Shown piece after piece: positions 18,652-30,114 of a stretch of 64,000 nt of DNA. The stretch is taken from positions 248,001 to 312,000 of the forward strand of contig NZ_CP080506.1 of assembly GCF_020342455.1 (NCBI RefSeq), written 5' to 3'. Position 1 is the first letter of the stretch, and the number at the start of each line of letters is the position of its first letter. The notes beneath the pieces were generated by a model. The model worked only from the letters and a program-made list of their open reading frames with translations, was not told where the DNA came from and did no database searches. The stretch comes from Profftia sp020342455. Lineage in GTDB: Bacteria > Pseudomonadota > Gammaproteobacteria > Enterobacterales > Enterobacteriaceae. A program made the position numbers and the translations under genes.

Positions 18652-19911
18652 TTATGAACGTTTCATCATATCAAAAAAATTATCATTTGTTTTCGTCATG
18701 GCTAGTTTATTAATAAGGAACTCCATTGCATCTATTTCACCCATAGGATGAATAATTTTACGTAAAATCCACATTTTATGTAATTCTTCAGATGTGGTAA
18801 GAAGTTCTTCTTTACGAGTACCAGATCGATTGTAATCTATTGCGGGAAATACACGTTTTTCTGCAATTTTACGGGATAGGTGTAACTCCATATTACCTGT
18901 ACCTTTAAATTCTTCATAGATTACTTCATCCATTTTAGAACCAGTATCAACTAGAGCTGTAGCGATAATCGTTAAGCTACCACCCTCTTCTACGTTACGT
19001 GCAGCCCCAAAAAATCTTTTTGGACGATGTAATGCATTAGAATCTACACCACCAGTAAGTATTTTACCTGATGCTGGTACTACTGTATTATAAGCACGAG
19101 CTAAACGAGTGATGGAATCTAGTAAAATAATAACGTCTTTTTTATGCTCAACAAGACGTTTAGCTTTTTCAATAACCATTTCGGCTACTTGTACATGACG
19201 AGAAGCTGGTTCATCAAAAGTAGAAGCTATTACTTCACCATTAACTAAACGCTGCATCTCTGTTACTTCCTCTGGTCGTTCATCTATCAATAGAACCATC
19301 AAAGTGCAATCATAATGATTATAAGCTATACTTTGTGCAATATTTTGTAGTAGCATTGTTTTGCCAGCTTTTGGTGGAGCAACAATAAGACCACGTTGAC
19401 CGCGACCAATTGGAGAAGCTAAATCTAAGACACGAGCTGTTAGATCTTCTGTAGAACCATTACCTCTTTGCATATAAAGACGAGAGTTTGCATGTAAAGG
19501 GGTAAGATTTTCGAATAAAATTTTACTACGGGCGTTTTCTGGTTTATCGTAGTTAACTTCATTAACTTTTAATAAAGCGAAATATCTTTCTCCTTCTTTT
19601 GGGGGGCGTATTTTACCGGAAATTGTATCTCCTGTGCGAAGATTAAAGCGACGTATTTGACTAGGGGAAACATATATATCATCAGGACCTGCAAGGTAGG
19701 AACTATCGCCAGAACGAAGGAATCCAAAGCCGTCTTGTAATATTTCTAACACCCCATAACCAAATATATCTTCACCGCTTTTTGAATGTTGTTTTAGGAT
19801 TGAAAAAATTATATCCTGTTTACGCATACGGGCTAAATTCTCTAAACCCATATGTTCTCCGAGAGTAATTAACTCAGAAACCGGTGTATTCTTTAGTTCG
19901 GTAAGATTCAT
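18652..19911 (-). CDS. rho: transcription termination factor Rho
   Basis: Hexameric RNA-dependent ATPase that ends transcripts lacking intrinsic terminators. 419 aa, exactly the enteric length. N-terminal helical and cold-shock RNA-binding domain (about 1-125, with DGFGFLRS and YVSPSQIRRFNLRTGD), then the RecA-like motor with P-loop APPKAGKT (K181, K184), the Walker B region LMVLLIDERPEEVTEMQR, the Q-loop and the secondary RNA site. It is one of the most conserved proteins in the window. Several genes here lack convincing intrinsic terminators, which fits continued need for Rho (inference). Confidence 0.99.
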   Translation of the reverse strand: MNLTELKNTPVSELITLGEHMGLENLARMRKQDIIFSILKQHSKSGEDIFGYGVLEILQDGFGFLRSGDSSYLAGPDDIYVSPSQIRRFNLRTGDTISGKIRPPKEGERYFALLKVNEVNYDKPENARSKILFENLTPLHANSRLYMQRGNGSTEDLTARVLDLASPIGRGQRGLIVAPPKAGKTMLLQNIAQSIAYNHYDCTLMVLLIDERPEEVTEMQRLVNGEVIASTFDEPASRHVQVAEMVIEKAKRLVEHKKDVIILLDSITRLARAYNTVVPASGKILTGGVDSNALHRPKRFFGAARNVEEGGSLTIIATALVDTGSKMDEVIYEEFKGTGNMELHLSRKIAEKRVFPAIDYNRSGTRKEELLTTSEELHKMWILRKIIHPMGEIDAMEFLINKLAMTKTNDNFFDMMKRS

Positions 19912-20372
19912 AATGATGGGTTCTTTAAACGTAGGGGTATAATATATTTCTAACGTATTATAAATATTATAACAGAAGTTATTTATATCTGTTTATGGAA
20001 TTCTTCTATAGTGTTTGGATGCTAATTATAGTATGTATAAATTAATACACTTTCAAAATAATATTTAAAATTTAATTTACGCGTATTAAATCATGGTATA
20101 TAAGGACTTAATAGTTTTAAATTTAATGCTTTATAGGGTCTTGCTAAGTAAACAATGATAATTATATTAATCTGCTAAAACTATACTCAATAGTATCCTA
20201 AAAATAAAGGGATCTTAAAATAGAATAAAACTTAGATAATAACTTTATGATTTAAATTATAGATAATTATGATACTGCGTTAATTTTAAAAAATAACATG
20301 CTTATAAATAATATTCTAGACGTTAATAGTAAGAAAATAAATAACTATCATATAATATCTTATATATAAGAA
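19912..20372. other. trxA-rho spacer, likely rho leader
   Basis: 461 bp between trxA and rho, both on the minus strand. In E. coli this spacer carries the rho promoter, the leader peptide rhoL and an autoregulatory terminator. Here I see -10-like TATAAT twice on the minus strand (about 19960-19975) without a good -35, and no recognisable rhoL. Confidence 0.4.
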
Positions 20373-20699
20373 TTATAAATTAGAATTTAAGAATTCTTCT
20401 AATTGTGTTTTAGATAATGCTCCAATTTTAGTCGCAGTTACAATACCTTTCTTAAAAAGAAGCAGAGTTGGAATACTACGAACACTAAATCTCGGCGCAA
20501 TTGCTGGATTTTCATCAATATTTAGTTTTACAATACTCAATCTATCTCCGTATTGGTGCGCAATTTCATCTAAAATAGGAGCTATAATTTTACATGGACC
20601 ACACCACTCTGCCCAGAAATCAACTAGTATCGGTTTTTTAGCTTGTAATACACTGATATTAAAGATTTTTTCACTTATATGAATAACTTTATCATTCAT
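20373..20699 (-). CDS. trxA: thioredoxin 1
   Basis: Small cytoplasmic disulfide reductase serving ribonucleotide reductase and other enzymes. 108 aa, one fewer than E. coli. The active site WCGPC (C33, C36) lies after the buried D27, and the cis-proline loop is in SIPTLLLF. A good ribosome site (GGAG) lies about 7 nt before ATG 20699 on the minus strand. It precedes rho as in enterics. Confidence 0.99.
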   Translation of the reverse strand: MNDKVIHISEKIFNISVLQAKKPILVDFWAEWCGPCKIIAPILDEIAHQYGDRLSIVKLNIDENPAIAPRFSVRSIPTLLLFKKGIVTATKIGALSKTQLEEFLNSNL

Positions 20700-20871
20700 A
20701 TTTCACTCCATATAATTAAGTTTACTATAGGTATTGATTGATTCAATTTATCTAAGTGTAACATTATTTAATGATGAATCTACTTTATTTTTAATAGGTA
20801 CCTACTTTTAAAACAATATTTTTATGACAATATTGTAAATTATAATCACTATTATTTTATATGTAAGATTA

Positions 20872-20920
20872 TACTAAATATATTTTTTGATATATTTATA
20901 TTTAGTAATTTTTTATTTTT
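20872..20920 (+). terminator. orphan plus-strand terminator-like hairpin
   Basis: An 11 bp perfect stem (20872-20882 with 20897-20907), 14 nt loop, is followed by ATTTTTTATTTTTT. No plus-strand gene precedes it now. A stem of this length is near chance here; the long T-run is the main support. Confidence 0.3.
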
Positions 20921-22842
20921 TAATAAAATCATTTTAAATTAAATTAAAAATTTTACAGATAAGTAAGTATCAATAGGTATTAATAATAATTTAATATTTA
21001 TCATTATTTTAATCTGATCTTGTATAAAGATATTATATAAAAAATATTTTATTCATAAATAAATAATTACTTTTATATTGAAAGTATAATGTATAACATA
21101 TTTAAATAAATCGAAAGATTAACTTTTATATTGTACGTTATGTATTTAAAGTTTAATTCAGTAATTATGGTGATTATTACTAAAATAATCAATAGATACA
21201 AGTAACAACATAAAATAAATTTACTGAAATATCTTTATATTAATTTATATTTATAAATAAGAGGTATTTATACAAGTATTTCTTAAAAAGAAATCATCCT
21301 TATATTGTATAATTTTATATAACTCTATATGGAGTCTATATGATTAATAAATAACTATAATCTAATATGACCACATATAATGCAAAAGCTTAAGTATATT
21401 TAATTTTATATACAACAATAAATTATTATCTTTGTAAATGTTGTTATTATTTTAAGTAAAAACTTTATTAAGAAATTTTCTTAAAGAAAATTATTCTCAA
21501 TTAAGATTTAGCATCTTATTAGTATCAATATTTTTTATAAACAATAAATTATAGATATTACAATGAAATAATAGTAATGTTAAATATATGTAGTAATCTC
21601 TAATTTTTAATATTATTAAATTAAGATAATACATGATATCAATCACTAATCTATGATATTTAATCTTTTATTAGATAATAAAATATTATGGATTTATATC
21701 AGTAATTATATTTAATATATTTAACATAATTTTTCTTTTATACTAATTACATATAATATGGTAAAATAATATACATACTAATTAATATAATAACAAGAGA
21801 TTATATTATATGATATATAGTAAATTATAAGAATATTATTCTAAAATTAGATATTATAATATAATGTATTGAGTATTTAATTATGTAAATGAATTTAGTA
21901 TTAAGATTGGTAAATAGTGTAACTAGATTAAGATATCTATATTTATAGATATGGATATTAACAACTTTTTATAATAGTATCTTTGTGGAAATAATGTGAT
22001 AGTTTAAGAGTATGCTTAGTTTGTGTTATATTTTATTAAATATCATTGATATTTTATTAATGTAGATAACTAAAATTAGCCCTTCCCTCCAATAAAATTA
22101 CTTAATGATTAATTACGTTAATTAGAGTTATTAAACACAAAACAATCTGAAAACAATTTATTATAGTGGAAAATTTGAGAAAATATCTGTAATAATCTTA
22201 AGATTAATTGTAATGATTTTATGGATATCTTGTATTTAATAACTTTTTATTTTATGCATATTTTTACGCGTAATTAAGTTTAGTTATTTTAATAGATTAT
22301 ATTATTTATAAGTTTGTTTATGTTTTTGATGTTTTACAAGATATCTTTAGATGTCTTAATTTAATTTTATTATTCACAATATCACTCTATAATCAATTCT
22401 CTTTGTGACCCTTAGTATACATAGGTAATACTTATTGTTTTCATTGTTTTACTTGTTGTATTTATTACTAAACTTATTTAAGTACCATTATATTAGTAAA
22501 GGTTATTAAATTAATAATATTAATATTCTTTAAGTACTTAGTTTGTTGAAGGTTAGTTAACCTATATAAGATAATAGTTAATGAATCATTTTATTTTTAG
22601 TTGATATTCTTGGTAGTTGCGTTAAATATCAAAGTAGTAAAGAAATTATAATTTCTTAATAATGAATTATAAATTATATTATGTACTTATAGTATATATT
22701 TCTATGTTAATTATTCTATAATGTATTTTTAATTTTATTAAAATAAATTTTAACATATATTATCATAATTATATAAGTTTAAAGTAGGATTGAACTATAA
22801 AACAGTATATTTTTTTAAACAATGACTAATTTTGTAATCAAC

Positions 22843-22887
22843 TACTAATCATAGATTTAAAATCATATTTTATATCTATGATTAGTA
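22843..22887. repeat. 20 of 21 bp hairpin in the trxA-rep desert
   Basis: Outer arms 22843-22856 and 22874-22887 pair perfectly (14 bp), then one T-T mismatch, then six more pairs (22858-22863 with 22867-22872) around a 3 nt loop. No U-tract on either strand and no gene within 1.6 kb. Confidence 0.85.
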
Positions 22888-23708
22888 CAAAGAATAATTC
22901 AATGTTTTAGCAAAATATATAAAATATCACTTATTATACTAAATATCTTTTGTATGATTAATAGCGGTAGTAAATAATAAAGAATATTTTTATAAGTTAT
23001 ACAAATGAACAACATGAAGAATAATAATATGAGTATTTAGCTATTATTAATATTTATTTTATAAGATAATAGAAATATTGATACTATAGTATTTAATACT
23101 ACCTGCTACTTAAAGCAATTATTAAAATAACTAGTATTTATATGTTTATTATAAAATAAGATAGATATTAAATTGGTAGTATTAGGTTTTATATAAGTAT
23201 ATATATTAAAATATAATAAAACTATAACAATATATTTTTATTGGTTTATCTTTTACCTTAACTATTATAATAGTTATGTCGTTAATATTTCAATTGATTA
23301 TACATAATTTTTTATATATTAAAACAACAATATAAGCCAGAATATAACTTCTAGTATTTTATTTTTAAATATATTCTAGTAATTATAGTAAATCTTACGA
23401 TTTATTTTTAATTGTAATATTTTTAATTACTAGTAAGTAATTTAATATGATGTAATATCATTACATTTGATGTATAATATATCTAATGTATTTTACATAG
23501 TATTTATTGTTTATTTTTAAAATATTATACTACAATTAGTTAACATTAATAATAATTTATTTATAAATTTTAAGATACATGTTAAAATAACATGTAACAT
23601 TATAATATTCTAAAAAATAATGTACCTCAGAAATACAATTATAATAATATATAGTTATAGTATTTTAAATATTTATTATTATAAAGTGATAACATTAAAA
23701 ATAAATTT

Positions 23709-23840
23709 AAATTATATCCCCCTTAAGGATATTAAGCCTTAATAGGCTATTTAATCACTATTTATAAGGTAATAAGTTATTAATGTACACTTAATGGTAT
23801 TAAAATATATAATTTATTTAAAATAAGGAGGATATTATTT
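23709..23840 (-). repeat. 17 bp inverted repeat enclosing 98 nt
   Basis: Arms 23709-23725 and 23824-23840 match at 15 of 17 positions. Read as minus-strand RNA, one mismatch becomes a G-U pair, giving 16 of 17. The arms hold the most G/C-rich stretch of this desert (CCCCC, GGAGG). Inside, smaller hairpins around TAAGCCTTAATAGGCTA would compete with the long stem. It could be a structured RNA or a decayed element; it is 711 bp past rep. Confidence 0.4.
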
Positions 23841-23947
23841 ATAATATGAATTTTAATAAATTATTATATTAAGTATATTGTAAAATAGAAGTGATTTATA
23901 TTAATAAGTTATTATAATAACCTATTGATCGTAATTTTATATTAATT

Positions 23948-23986
23948 AATATTTTCTATAATTATTAGATAATTATAAAAAATATT
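23948..23986. repeat. 18 bp hairpin with one mismatch
   Basis: Arms 23948-23965 and 23969-23986 pair at 17 of 18 positions around TAG; the odd pair would be G-U in a minus-strand transcript. It lies 565 bp past the rep stop, without a U-tract. Confidence 0.85.
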
Positions 23987-24550
23987 TTAAATAATTTTTA
24001 TGAATTATCTTTATATATTTATAGCATTAAAAATGATTATTTTATAATAAATTAATAGAATAATTATTATTTGATAAATAAACTTTTAGTAAATATTGCT
24101 AAATAATAATAAATGCTTAAACATTAATATGTACAGCTACTCAATAAACATGGTTCAATAACCCTTATTTTGTCTATGCTATTAAAAAATTAGTAAGATA
24201 ATATATAAGTTTTAATATGAGTAAATTTTTACTAAGATAGAATCTTATAATTTAAAATATAGTTTTTAACTATTTTTATTGTTAATGTTAATAACATATA
24301 TTATTTAATAAGGTATACCATATAAGTAACAAAAAAATATAATAATTTATTACTTATATATTAATTTTATACGATACTAGTTAACAACTATATATAAGTC
24401 ACTTTGTAGTAAAAGAATATTATAATAATTTATATATTATTATAAAGAGAAAGTTTTTTATATTCTTCTAGAAAACATATGCCTTATACGTAAAGTACTT
24501 AAAAATTGAGATCTTTTAAAGTATGTATTTAAAAAGCTAAAAATATTCAT

Positions 24551-26581
24551 TTAGTTTTTTTTTACAGTCTGTTCTAACATAATACGAATATTAGCTACGT
24601 TTCTTTGTCCTATCTGCATACGTTCCTGTAGACTTACTACTTTATGTGTTTTCTCCCATCTTAGATCATCTTGAGATAGTTCTAATAAAAAACGGCTAGG
24701 TTCAGGATATATTAATGTGCCGTATTGGCGGCGTTCACGACATAAAGTAAACACTAATTCCTTTTGTGCACGGGTTATCCCTACGTAAGCTAGACGACGT
24801 TCTTCATCAATATTATTTTCATGTATACTAGTTTGATGTGGGAGTAAACCTTCTTCCATCCCTACCATATAAACATATGGAAACTCTAATCCCTTAGATG
24901 CATGTAGTGTCATTAATTGTACTTGTTGTTTAGTATCATCTTGATTTTCGCAATTTTTAATAATATCATGCAGTGTAAAATGCGCTATAACTTGAGTAAG
25001 TGTCATGGGTGGTGTATCAATATTATTGCCTTTAAGCATGTCAGTCATCCAATTAAACAACTGATTTATATTTTTAATGCGTATTTCAGCCTCTTTAGTA
25101 CTAGAAGATACCTCAAGAAGCCAGTTATTATAATTAATACCATTCATAAGGTCGTACAATGCAGCTACTGGTTTATTCTTAGATAGAATAGATAGCTCTT
25201 TAATCCAGGATGTAAATCGCTTGAGAGCTTCTAATCCACGTCTAGTTAATTTTTGACTAAGACCAATGTCAAAGCTAGCATAAAATAAACTAATCTTTCG
25301 ATAGTTAGCCCATAACCCTAATTTATTAAGTGTAACTAAACCAATATCACGTCTTGGTGTATTCACAATACGTAAAAATGCGCTATCATCGTTTGGGTTT
25401 GTCATTATGCGTAAATATGCTAATAGATCTTTAATCTCTGGACGTAAAAAAAAAGAAATATTACCGGAGATATGATACGGAATGCGGTTTTGCATTAGTA
25501 TCTTTTCGAATACACGAGACTGATAGTTTCCTCTATATAATATAGCATAATCTCTATAGGATGTTTTATAAATCAAGTGATGTGTAATAAGATCTCCAAT
25601 AACTCGTTCTGCTTCGTGTTCTTCATGGTTTGCAGTAATTATTTTAAGTTCTTTGCCGTAACTTAACTTAGAAAATAAGTGTTTTTTAAAAAAATGTGGG
25701 TTATTAGAAATAAGTTTGCTAGCAGATTTTAAAATTCGCTGTGAAGAACGATAATTTTGTTCTAGCTTAATTACTTTTAGATTTGGAAAATCTTCTTTAA
25801 GAAGAATTAAATTTTGAGGACGAGCACCACGCCATGAGTAAATAGATTGATCATCATCCCCTACTACAGTGAATAATTTACGACTTTTTACTAATAATTT
25901 AATCAATTCATACTGGCTAGTATTGGTATCTTGATATTCATCTACAAGTAGGTATTGAATTCGTTGATGCCAGCGTTCTCGTACTTTTTTGTTATTGCGT
26001 AGTAACATGGTTGGTAATAAAATTAAATCATAAAAATCTAGCACGTTACAGGATTTTAAATAAGTTTCATACAATTGATAACAGTGTGTAAATATTTTGT
26101 CGCGTTCAGATAATGCGATAGTTGATGCTTTAATGGGGTTAATAAAATTATTCTTCCAATTTGAGATAGAAGATGACAGTTGTTTAATTAAATCTTTATC
26201 TTTTGATAACCATTTCTCACTTAAGTCTTTTAGTAGAGCTAGTTGATCTTGATTATCAAATAATGAAAAATTAGATTTTATACCTAGGCTTTGATACTCA
26301 TTTTTAATTATTTCTAAACCTAAGCTATGTAATGTAGAAATTATTAGTCCAAACGCTTCTTTATGGTCTATACTCTGTAAAGTACGTTCTTTCATTTCTT
26401 GAGCAGCTTTATTGGTAAAAGTTACAGCTGCAATATGACTAGGTTTGTAGTTACATTGATGAATAAGATATGCAATCTTATTGGTGATAACACGAGTTTT
26501 TCCTGAACCGGCACCCGCTAAAACTAAACAGGGACCAGTAACAAATTCAACAGCTTTTTGTTGTCCAGAATTTAAAAGCAT
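24551..26581 (-). CDS. rep: Rep, ATP-dependent DNA helicase
   Basis: Superfamily 1 helicase that moves 3'-5', travels with the replisome and clears protein roadblocks. 676 aa (E. coli 673). Helicase motifs: Q motif NSGQQKAV, Walker A GAGSGKT at about 22-28, DEYQDT, GDDDQSIYSWRGA, EQNYRSS, HASKGLEFPYV, and VGITRAQKE. The start MLLNSGQQKAVEFVTG matches the Rep rather than the UvrD N-terminus. It is flanked on both sides by deserts but keeps the enteric order relative to trxA-rho. Confidence 0.97.
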   Translation of the reverse strand: MLLNSGQQKAVEFVTGPCLVLAGAGSGKTRVITNKIAYLIHQCNYKPSHIAAVTFTNKAAQEMKERTLQSIDHKEAFGLIISTLHSLGLEIIKNEYQSLGIKSNFSLFDNQDQLALLKDLSEKWLSKDKDLIKQLSSSISNWKNNFINPIKASTIALSERDKIFTHCYQLYETYLKSCNVLDFYDLILLPTMLLRNNKKVRERWHQRIQYLLVDEYQDTNTSQYELIKLLVKSRKLFTVVGDDDQSIYSWRGARPQNLILLKEDFPNLKVIKLEQNYRSSQRILKSASKLISNNPHFFKKHLFSKLSYGKELKIITANHEEHEAERVIGDLITHHLIYKTSYRDYAILYRGNYQSRVFEKILMQNRIPYHISGNISFFLRPEIKDLLAYLRIMTNPNDDSAFLRIVNTPRRDIGLVTLNKLGLWANYRKISLFYASFDIGLSQKLTRRGLEALKRFTSWIKELSILSKNKPVAALYDLMNGINYNNWLLEVSSSTKEAEIRIKNINQLFNWMTDMLKGNNIDTPPMTLTQVIAHFTLHDIIKNCENQDDTKQQVQLMTLHASKGLEFPYVYMVGMEEGLLPHQTSIHENNIDEERRLAYVGITRAQKELVFTLCRERRQYGTLIYPEPSRFLLELSQDDLRWEKTHKVVSLQERMQIGQRNVANIRIMLEQTVKKN

Positions 26582-27407
26582 AGATAAATTAACCTGTAAT
26601 ATATTATGTAGATAATAAAATTAATAAAAAGAGATCAATAACAGTTAAAAATAAAACTATAAATTTAAATGAGTTTTTCTACTTCAATCTTGATATACTA
26701 TTATAGTATTATAAGACTCATACCATTTAATTAATTAAATGTAATTTCTGTTAAAATGATTTTATTTAAAAAATAACAGATATCGTTACATTATAGTAAA
26801 GTTTTAATTCTATAAAAAGGTAAAATGATAAGTTTTATAACCTAATTTTTTATCTCAAATTATATAAATTTATAATATTTTAGTAATTGTTAATAAAATA
26901 ACTTGTAATCTGTAAGAAATAAAATTCTATTATAGAATAATCTATTTTTGCTTTTATAGATTACTGTTTTTATTTTAAAAATGTCAGTATAGTATATTCC
27001 ATGCATTATTAAATTAATAAAAGTTTTTTTGATTAATTTATTCGTATCTTGTTATATTAAATACTACTTAAAATAAGTATTTTTAATATTTTATAAAATA
27101 AATGTATCTATTATTGGGAATAAAAGTATATTTATTGTAATATAATTATTGTTTAATTTATATTAATTCAATGATTATCACTTTAGCATAAGATATTGTT
27201 TTATTTTTGATCACATATTTTTTCTTAATAATTGTATGCAATATTTATATTGCAGTAAAGTATTAACATAATAAGATATTTTTGTTTGTATTTAAATTAT
27301 TCTTAATATATATATATTTATATATATTAAATACATTAATATGGACAGTGTAACAATACAGTGTAATCTTATTTTTAATATAACTAATAATATTTTTGAT
27401 GTTATAT

Positions 27408-27445
27408 ATTAGATTAAATAATTATCTAGATAATCATTATCTAAT
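27408..27445. repeat. 38 bp quasi-palindrome
   Basis: Outer 7 bp arms (27408-27414, 27439-27445) and an inner 11-position stretch with one mismatch are separated by a 2 nt bulge; the centre is TCTAGA. Confidence 0.6.
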
Positions 27446-27641
27446 TTTATTCAAAAAAGTAATTAATCTTAATAAATTAATAATTACCATTATAAATCAT
27501 AGTACTAAGATTCTATTGTAATATTACTAATATACATTTATAAAAATAACTATAATATTAGTATTATACTATTTTAGTAAAAACTATGATTTTAGAATTC
27601 ATATCTTTAAATTTTAATTTATAATATACTTTATACTGATT

Positions 27642-27669
27642 TTTTATGTTTTATGTTTTATGTTTTATG
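27642..27669. repeat. 7 bp tandem repeat, four copies
   Basis: TTTTATG is repeated four times in register, with a partial fifth copy after it. A typical slippage microsatellite in non-coding DNA. Confidence 0.9.
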
Positions 27670-29589
27670 TTTTAAAAGTAAATTATTTGATTAAAGTTAT
27701 ATTATATAATTTTTTTTAATAAATATATATAATTATTCAAATAATAATATTGAGCATAAATAAAATCATTACTACTTAATTTAAGTATTATACTTTTATA
27801 ATATATATATTTATATATAATATTTTATTTTAAAATTAATTTTCTTGGTAATATATAATTATATGATCACCTTATATACAGGGTATAAATGATTATTATG
27901 AAATAATAGTTATTGCTGAATAAGTAATAGACACAGTACCTAGTGTTATTAAATGTAGTAGTACTACTATATATATTTTAAAAAAAATTAAAGTGTTATT
28001 AACATTGATAAATATCATATACTTATCAAGTGTATATCAATCATATTAATAGTAATTTGTTATTTTTTTGTCTAACATAAAAGATGTTATTTAATTTTAA
28101 AATACATTATTAATACTATAATTAATAGTATTATTAGATATATTGTACTTAAGTTTTCTTTAAATCATTCAAAATTATTAGATAACGCATATATAATAAA
28201 ACTGAATGTTAGCACAATTACTATATTTTAAAATATCCTAAATCTAAATATAATAGGGATTTTGTATACGATATTTTTCATAAACTACTTTTTAAACATA
28301 ACTAATACTGGATTTGTTAAGGTATTATAGATATAACTTGATATATAATCTAAAGTACTTTTTAATCAAGCATATTAGATTAACTATCTCATCTACTTAA
28401 AAAAAATATTCTACAAATACTTTATTAGAAAAATTTTGTAATCTAAACCATAACTATTGTAGAGTACACTGCTAATTCTAAAGATACAAAAGTGTTATAT
28501 GTTTTTATTAAAAAATACCCCTTTATTAACTAATAAATACAAATTAAAGATAATATCTTGTTGTAATATATTTAAGGTATGGATGCAGTTTATCTTAAAA
28601 TAGTTTAGTAGTTTTCATAATATTTATTAAAATAATTAAGGAATTATAATTATTTTATAGATATTTATATATCTAGAATAGGTAATACTTCTAAAATAGA
28701 AGTTGAAGTAAAAAAAATTATCATTAGCATTAAATAGATCACTATAAAAATGGGTACACCTAAAAATAGAGTAAAAACTTTAATACTGTATTATTTTCAG
28801 TATAAATACTATATAAGGAGATTATTCTTATAATAATACTAATATTATTATCAGTTAATGAATAGATAATATTCATTAAAAACCTGATTTAAGTAAGATA
28901 CGTGTACAATACTTTATTGCTTATATAATTTGTATATTACTTTAAGAGTTTATGATATATTAATTTTAATTATCTTATTATTCTTATTCAATAAAATATA
29001 TAAAATAGGATTATTTTGCTTTTTCTCATTTAGAATCAATAATTTATGATTCATCCCTAATATATCATTATTTAAAATAAATAAAATTATTTATATATAA
29101 ATTAGTAATTTATATAATTTATTATTAATAATATTATAAAACTACTGTAAGTTAAGTGAATATAAGGCTAGTATTAATATCAATAAAGAATACAACATAC
29201 TAGTTAGATTGAGTAGTAAGTATCTATTAGATATTAATAATTTTTAAAGAATAAAAATTTAAGAAATAATAATGTGATGCAATATTTTTTTATATAGCAT
29301 TAGTAAGATGATATTATTTATAATAAAAGTATATTATTTCGAATATTTATTATTATATAATAGATTGTATATTTAAAACATTAGTTTTTATAAGATAAAC
29401 TATCGAATATATTAAGTTATACTAACTAAGTAAGCAAATTAAAGGATATAATATATTTATATAAAAAATAATTTTAGTAGTATTCATAAAATAATGAATG
29501 ATTAGTTAATATATGAAATCATAGTGTTAAATTTATTGACTGCAAAATATTAGAAGCACATAAAAATACTTTATTGTTTGATTCTATTA

Positions 29590-30114
29590 TTAACTTATAC
29601 GCATCGGGAGTATAGTAATAGATGGTAAATTTTCTTGTAAAAAACTAGATTTACTCTGTATATATTCAAATAGCCATTTCATTATATTTATTAATTCAGG
29701 AACAATCTTGGATTCTTCCCAATCTAGGTTTTGTATTACAGCAGTAAAAGTATCTAGAAAAAATAAGCTTACTAATACGATTAGCAAACCACGCATTAAA
29801 CCAAAACATAAACCTAGTATACAGTCAGTTTTTTTGAGATCAGTATGATTTATTAAGGTACTTATGATATAATTAATAATAGCTCCAATAAAAAGTGTTA
29901 TAACAAATAAAATAACTATTGCAACGCTTTTTCTTGCTAATTCTTCGCTAAAACTAGTACAGTAAATAGATAAATTAGTATAAAAATGACTTGCGATAAA
30001 GCATGCCGCTCCCCAAGTAATAAGTGATAATATTTCATTTATAAAACCCCTTATTAAGCCAATGTACGCTGAAAATAATATAACACTAATAATAACCCAG
30101 TCTATCCAAAACAT
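29590..30114 (-). CDS. cvpA: CvpA, inner-membrane protein
   Basis: Small polytopic inner-membrane protein named for its need in colicin V production and linked to envelope stress tolerance; its molecular role is not settled. 174 aa (E. coli about 162), four membrane helices (about 5-25, 30-47, 62-88, 100-122), with the family blocks WIDWVIISVILFSAYIGLIRGF and RGLLIVLVSLFFLDTFT. It extends slightly past the usual C-terminus. GGA lies 6 nt before ATG 30114. In E. coli it follows dedD in one transcription unit; here 914 bp separate them. Confidence 0.95.
   Translation of the reverse strand: MFWIDWVIISVILFSAYIGLIRGFINEILSLITWGAACFIASHFYTNLSIYCTSFSEELARKSVAIVILFVITLFIGAIINYIISTLINHTDLKKTDCILGLCFGLMRGLLIVLVSLFFLDTFTAVIQNLDWEESKIVPELINIMKWLFEYIQSKSSFLQENLPSITILPMRIS

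Larger units (their letters stand above)
20700..24550. other. desert at the expected site of rhlB and gppA
   Basis: 3.85 kb without coding sequence between trxA and rep. Enteric genomes have the order rep-gppA-rhlB-trxA-rho with gppA and rhlB opposed to their flanks, so this is very probably their decayed site (inference from order). I searched the plus strand by eye for DEAD-box motifs of RhlB and saw none. Contents: hairpins at 20872, 22843, 23576-23596 and 23948, the 23709-23840 inverted repeat, and two 18 bp palindromes (22640-22657, 23259-23276). Confidence 0.6.
26582..29589. other. non-coding desert between rep and cvpA
   Basis: 3.0 kb, no gene. rep and cvpA belong to different parts of enteric chromosomes, so a rear-rangement junction is inside; cvpA is normally followed by purF, which would lie here and is absent. 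Contents: the TTTTATG repeat, the 27408 quasi-palindrome, 10 bp hairpins at 28628-28657 and 28855-28879, and an 18 bp palindrome at 26724-26741. Confidence 0.65.

Noticed and set aside
23824..23875. AAGGAGGAT upstream of a short ORF at 23846
   Set aside because: The ATG is 14 or more nt from the site and gives only eight codons; the GGAGG is better explained as an arm of the 23709-23840 inverted repeat.
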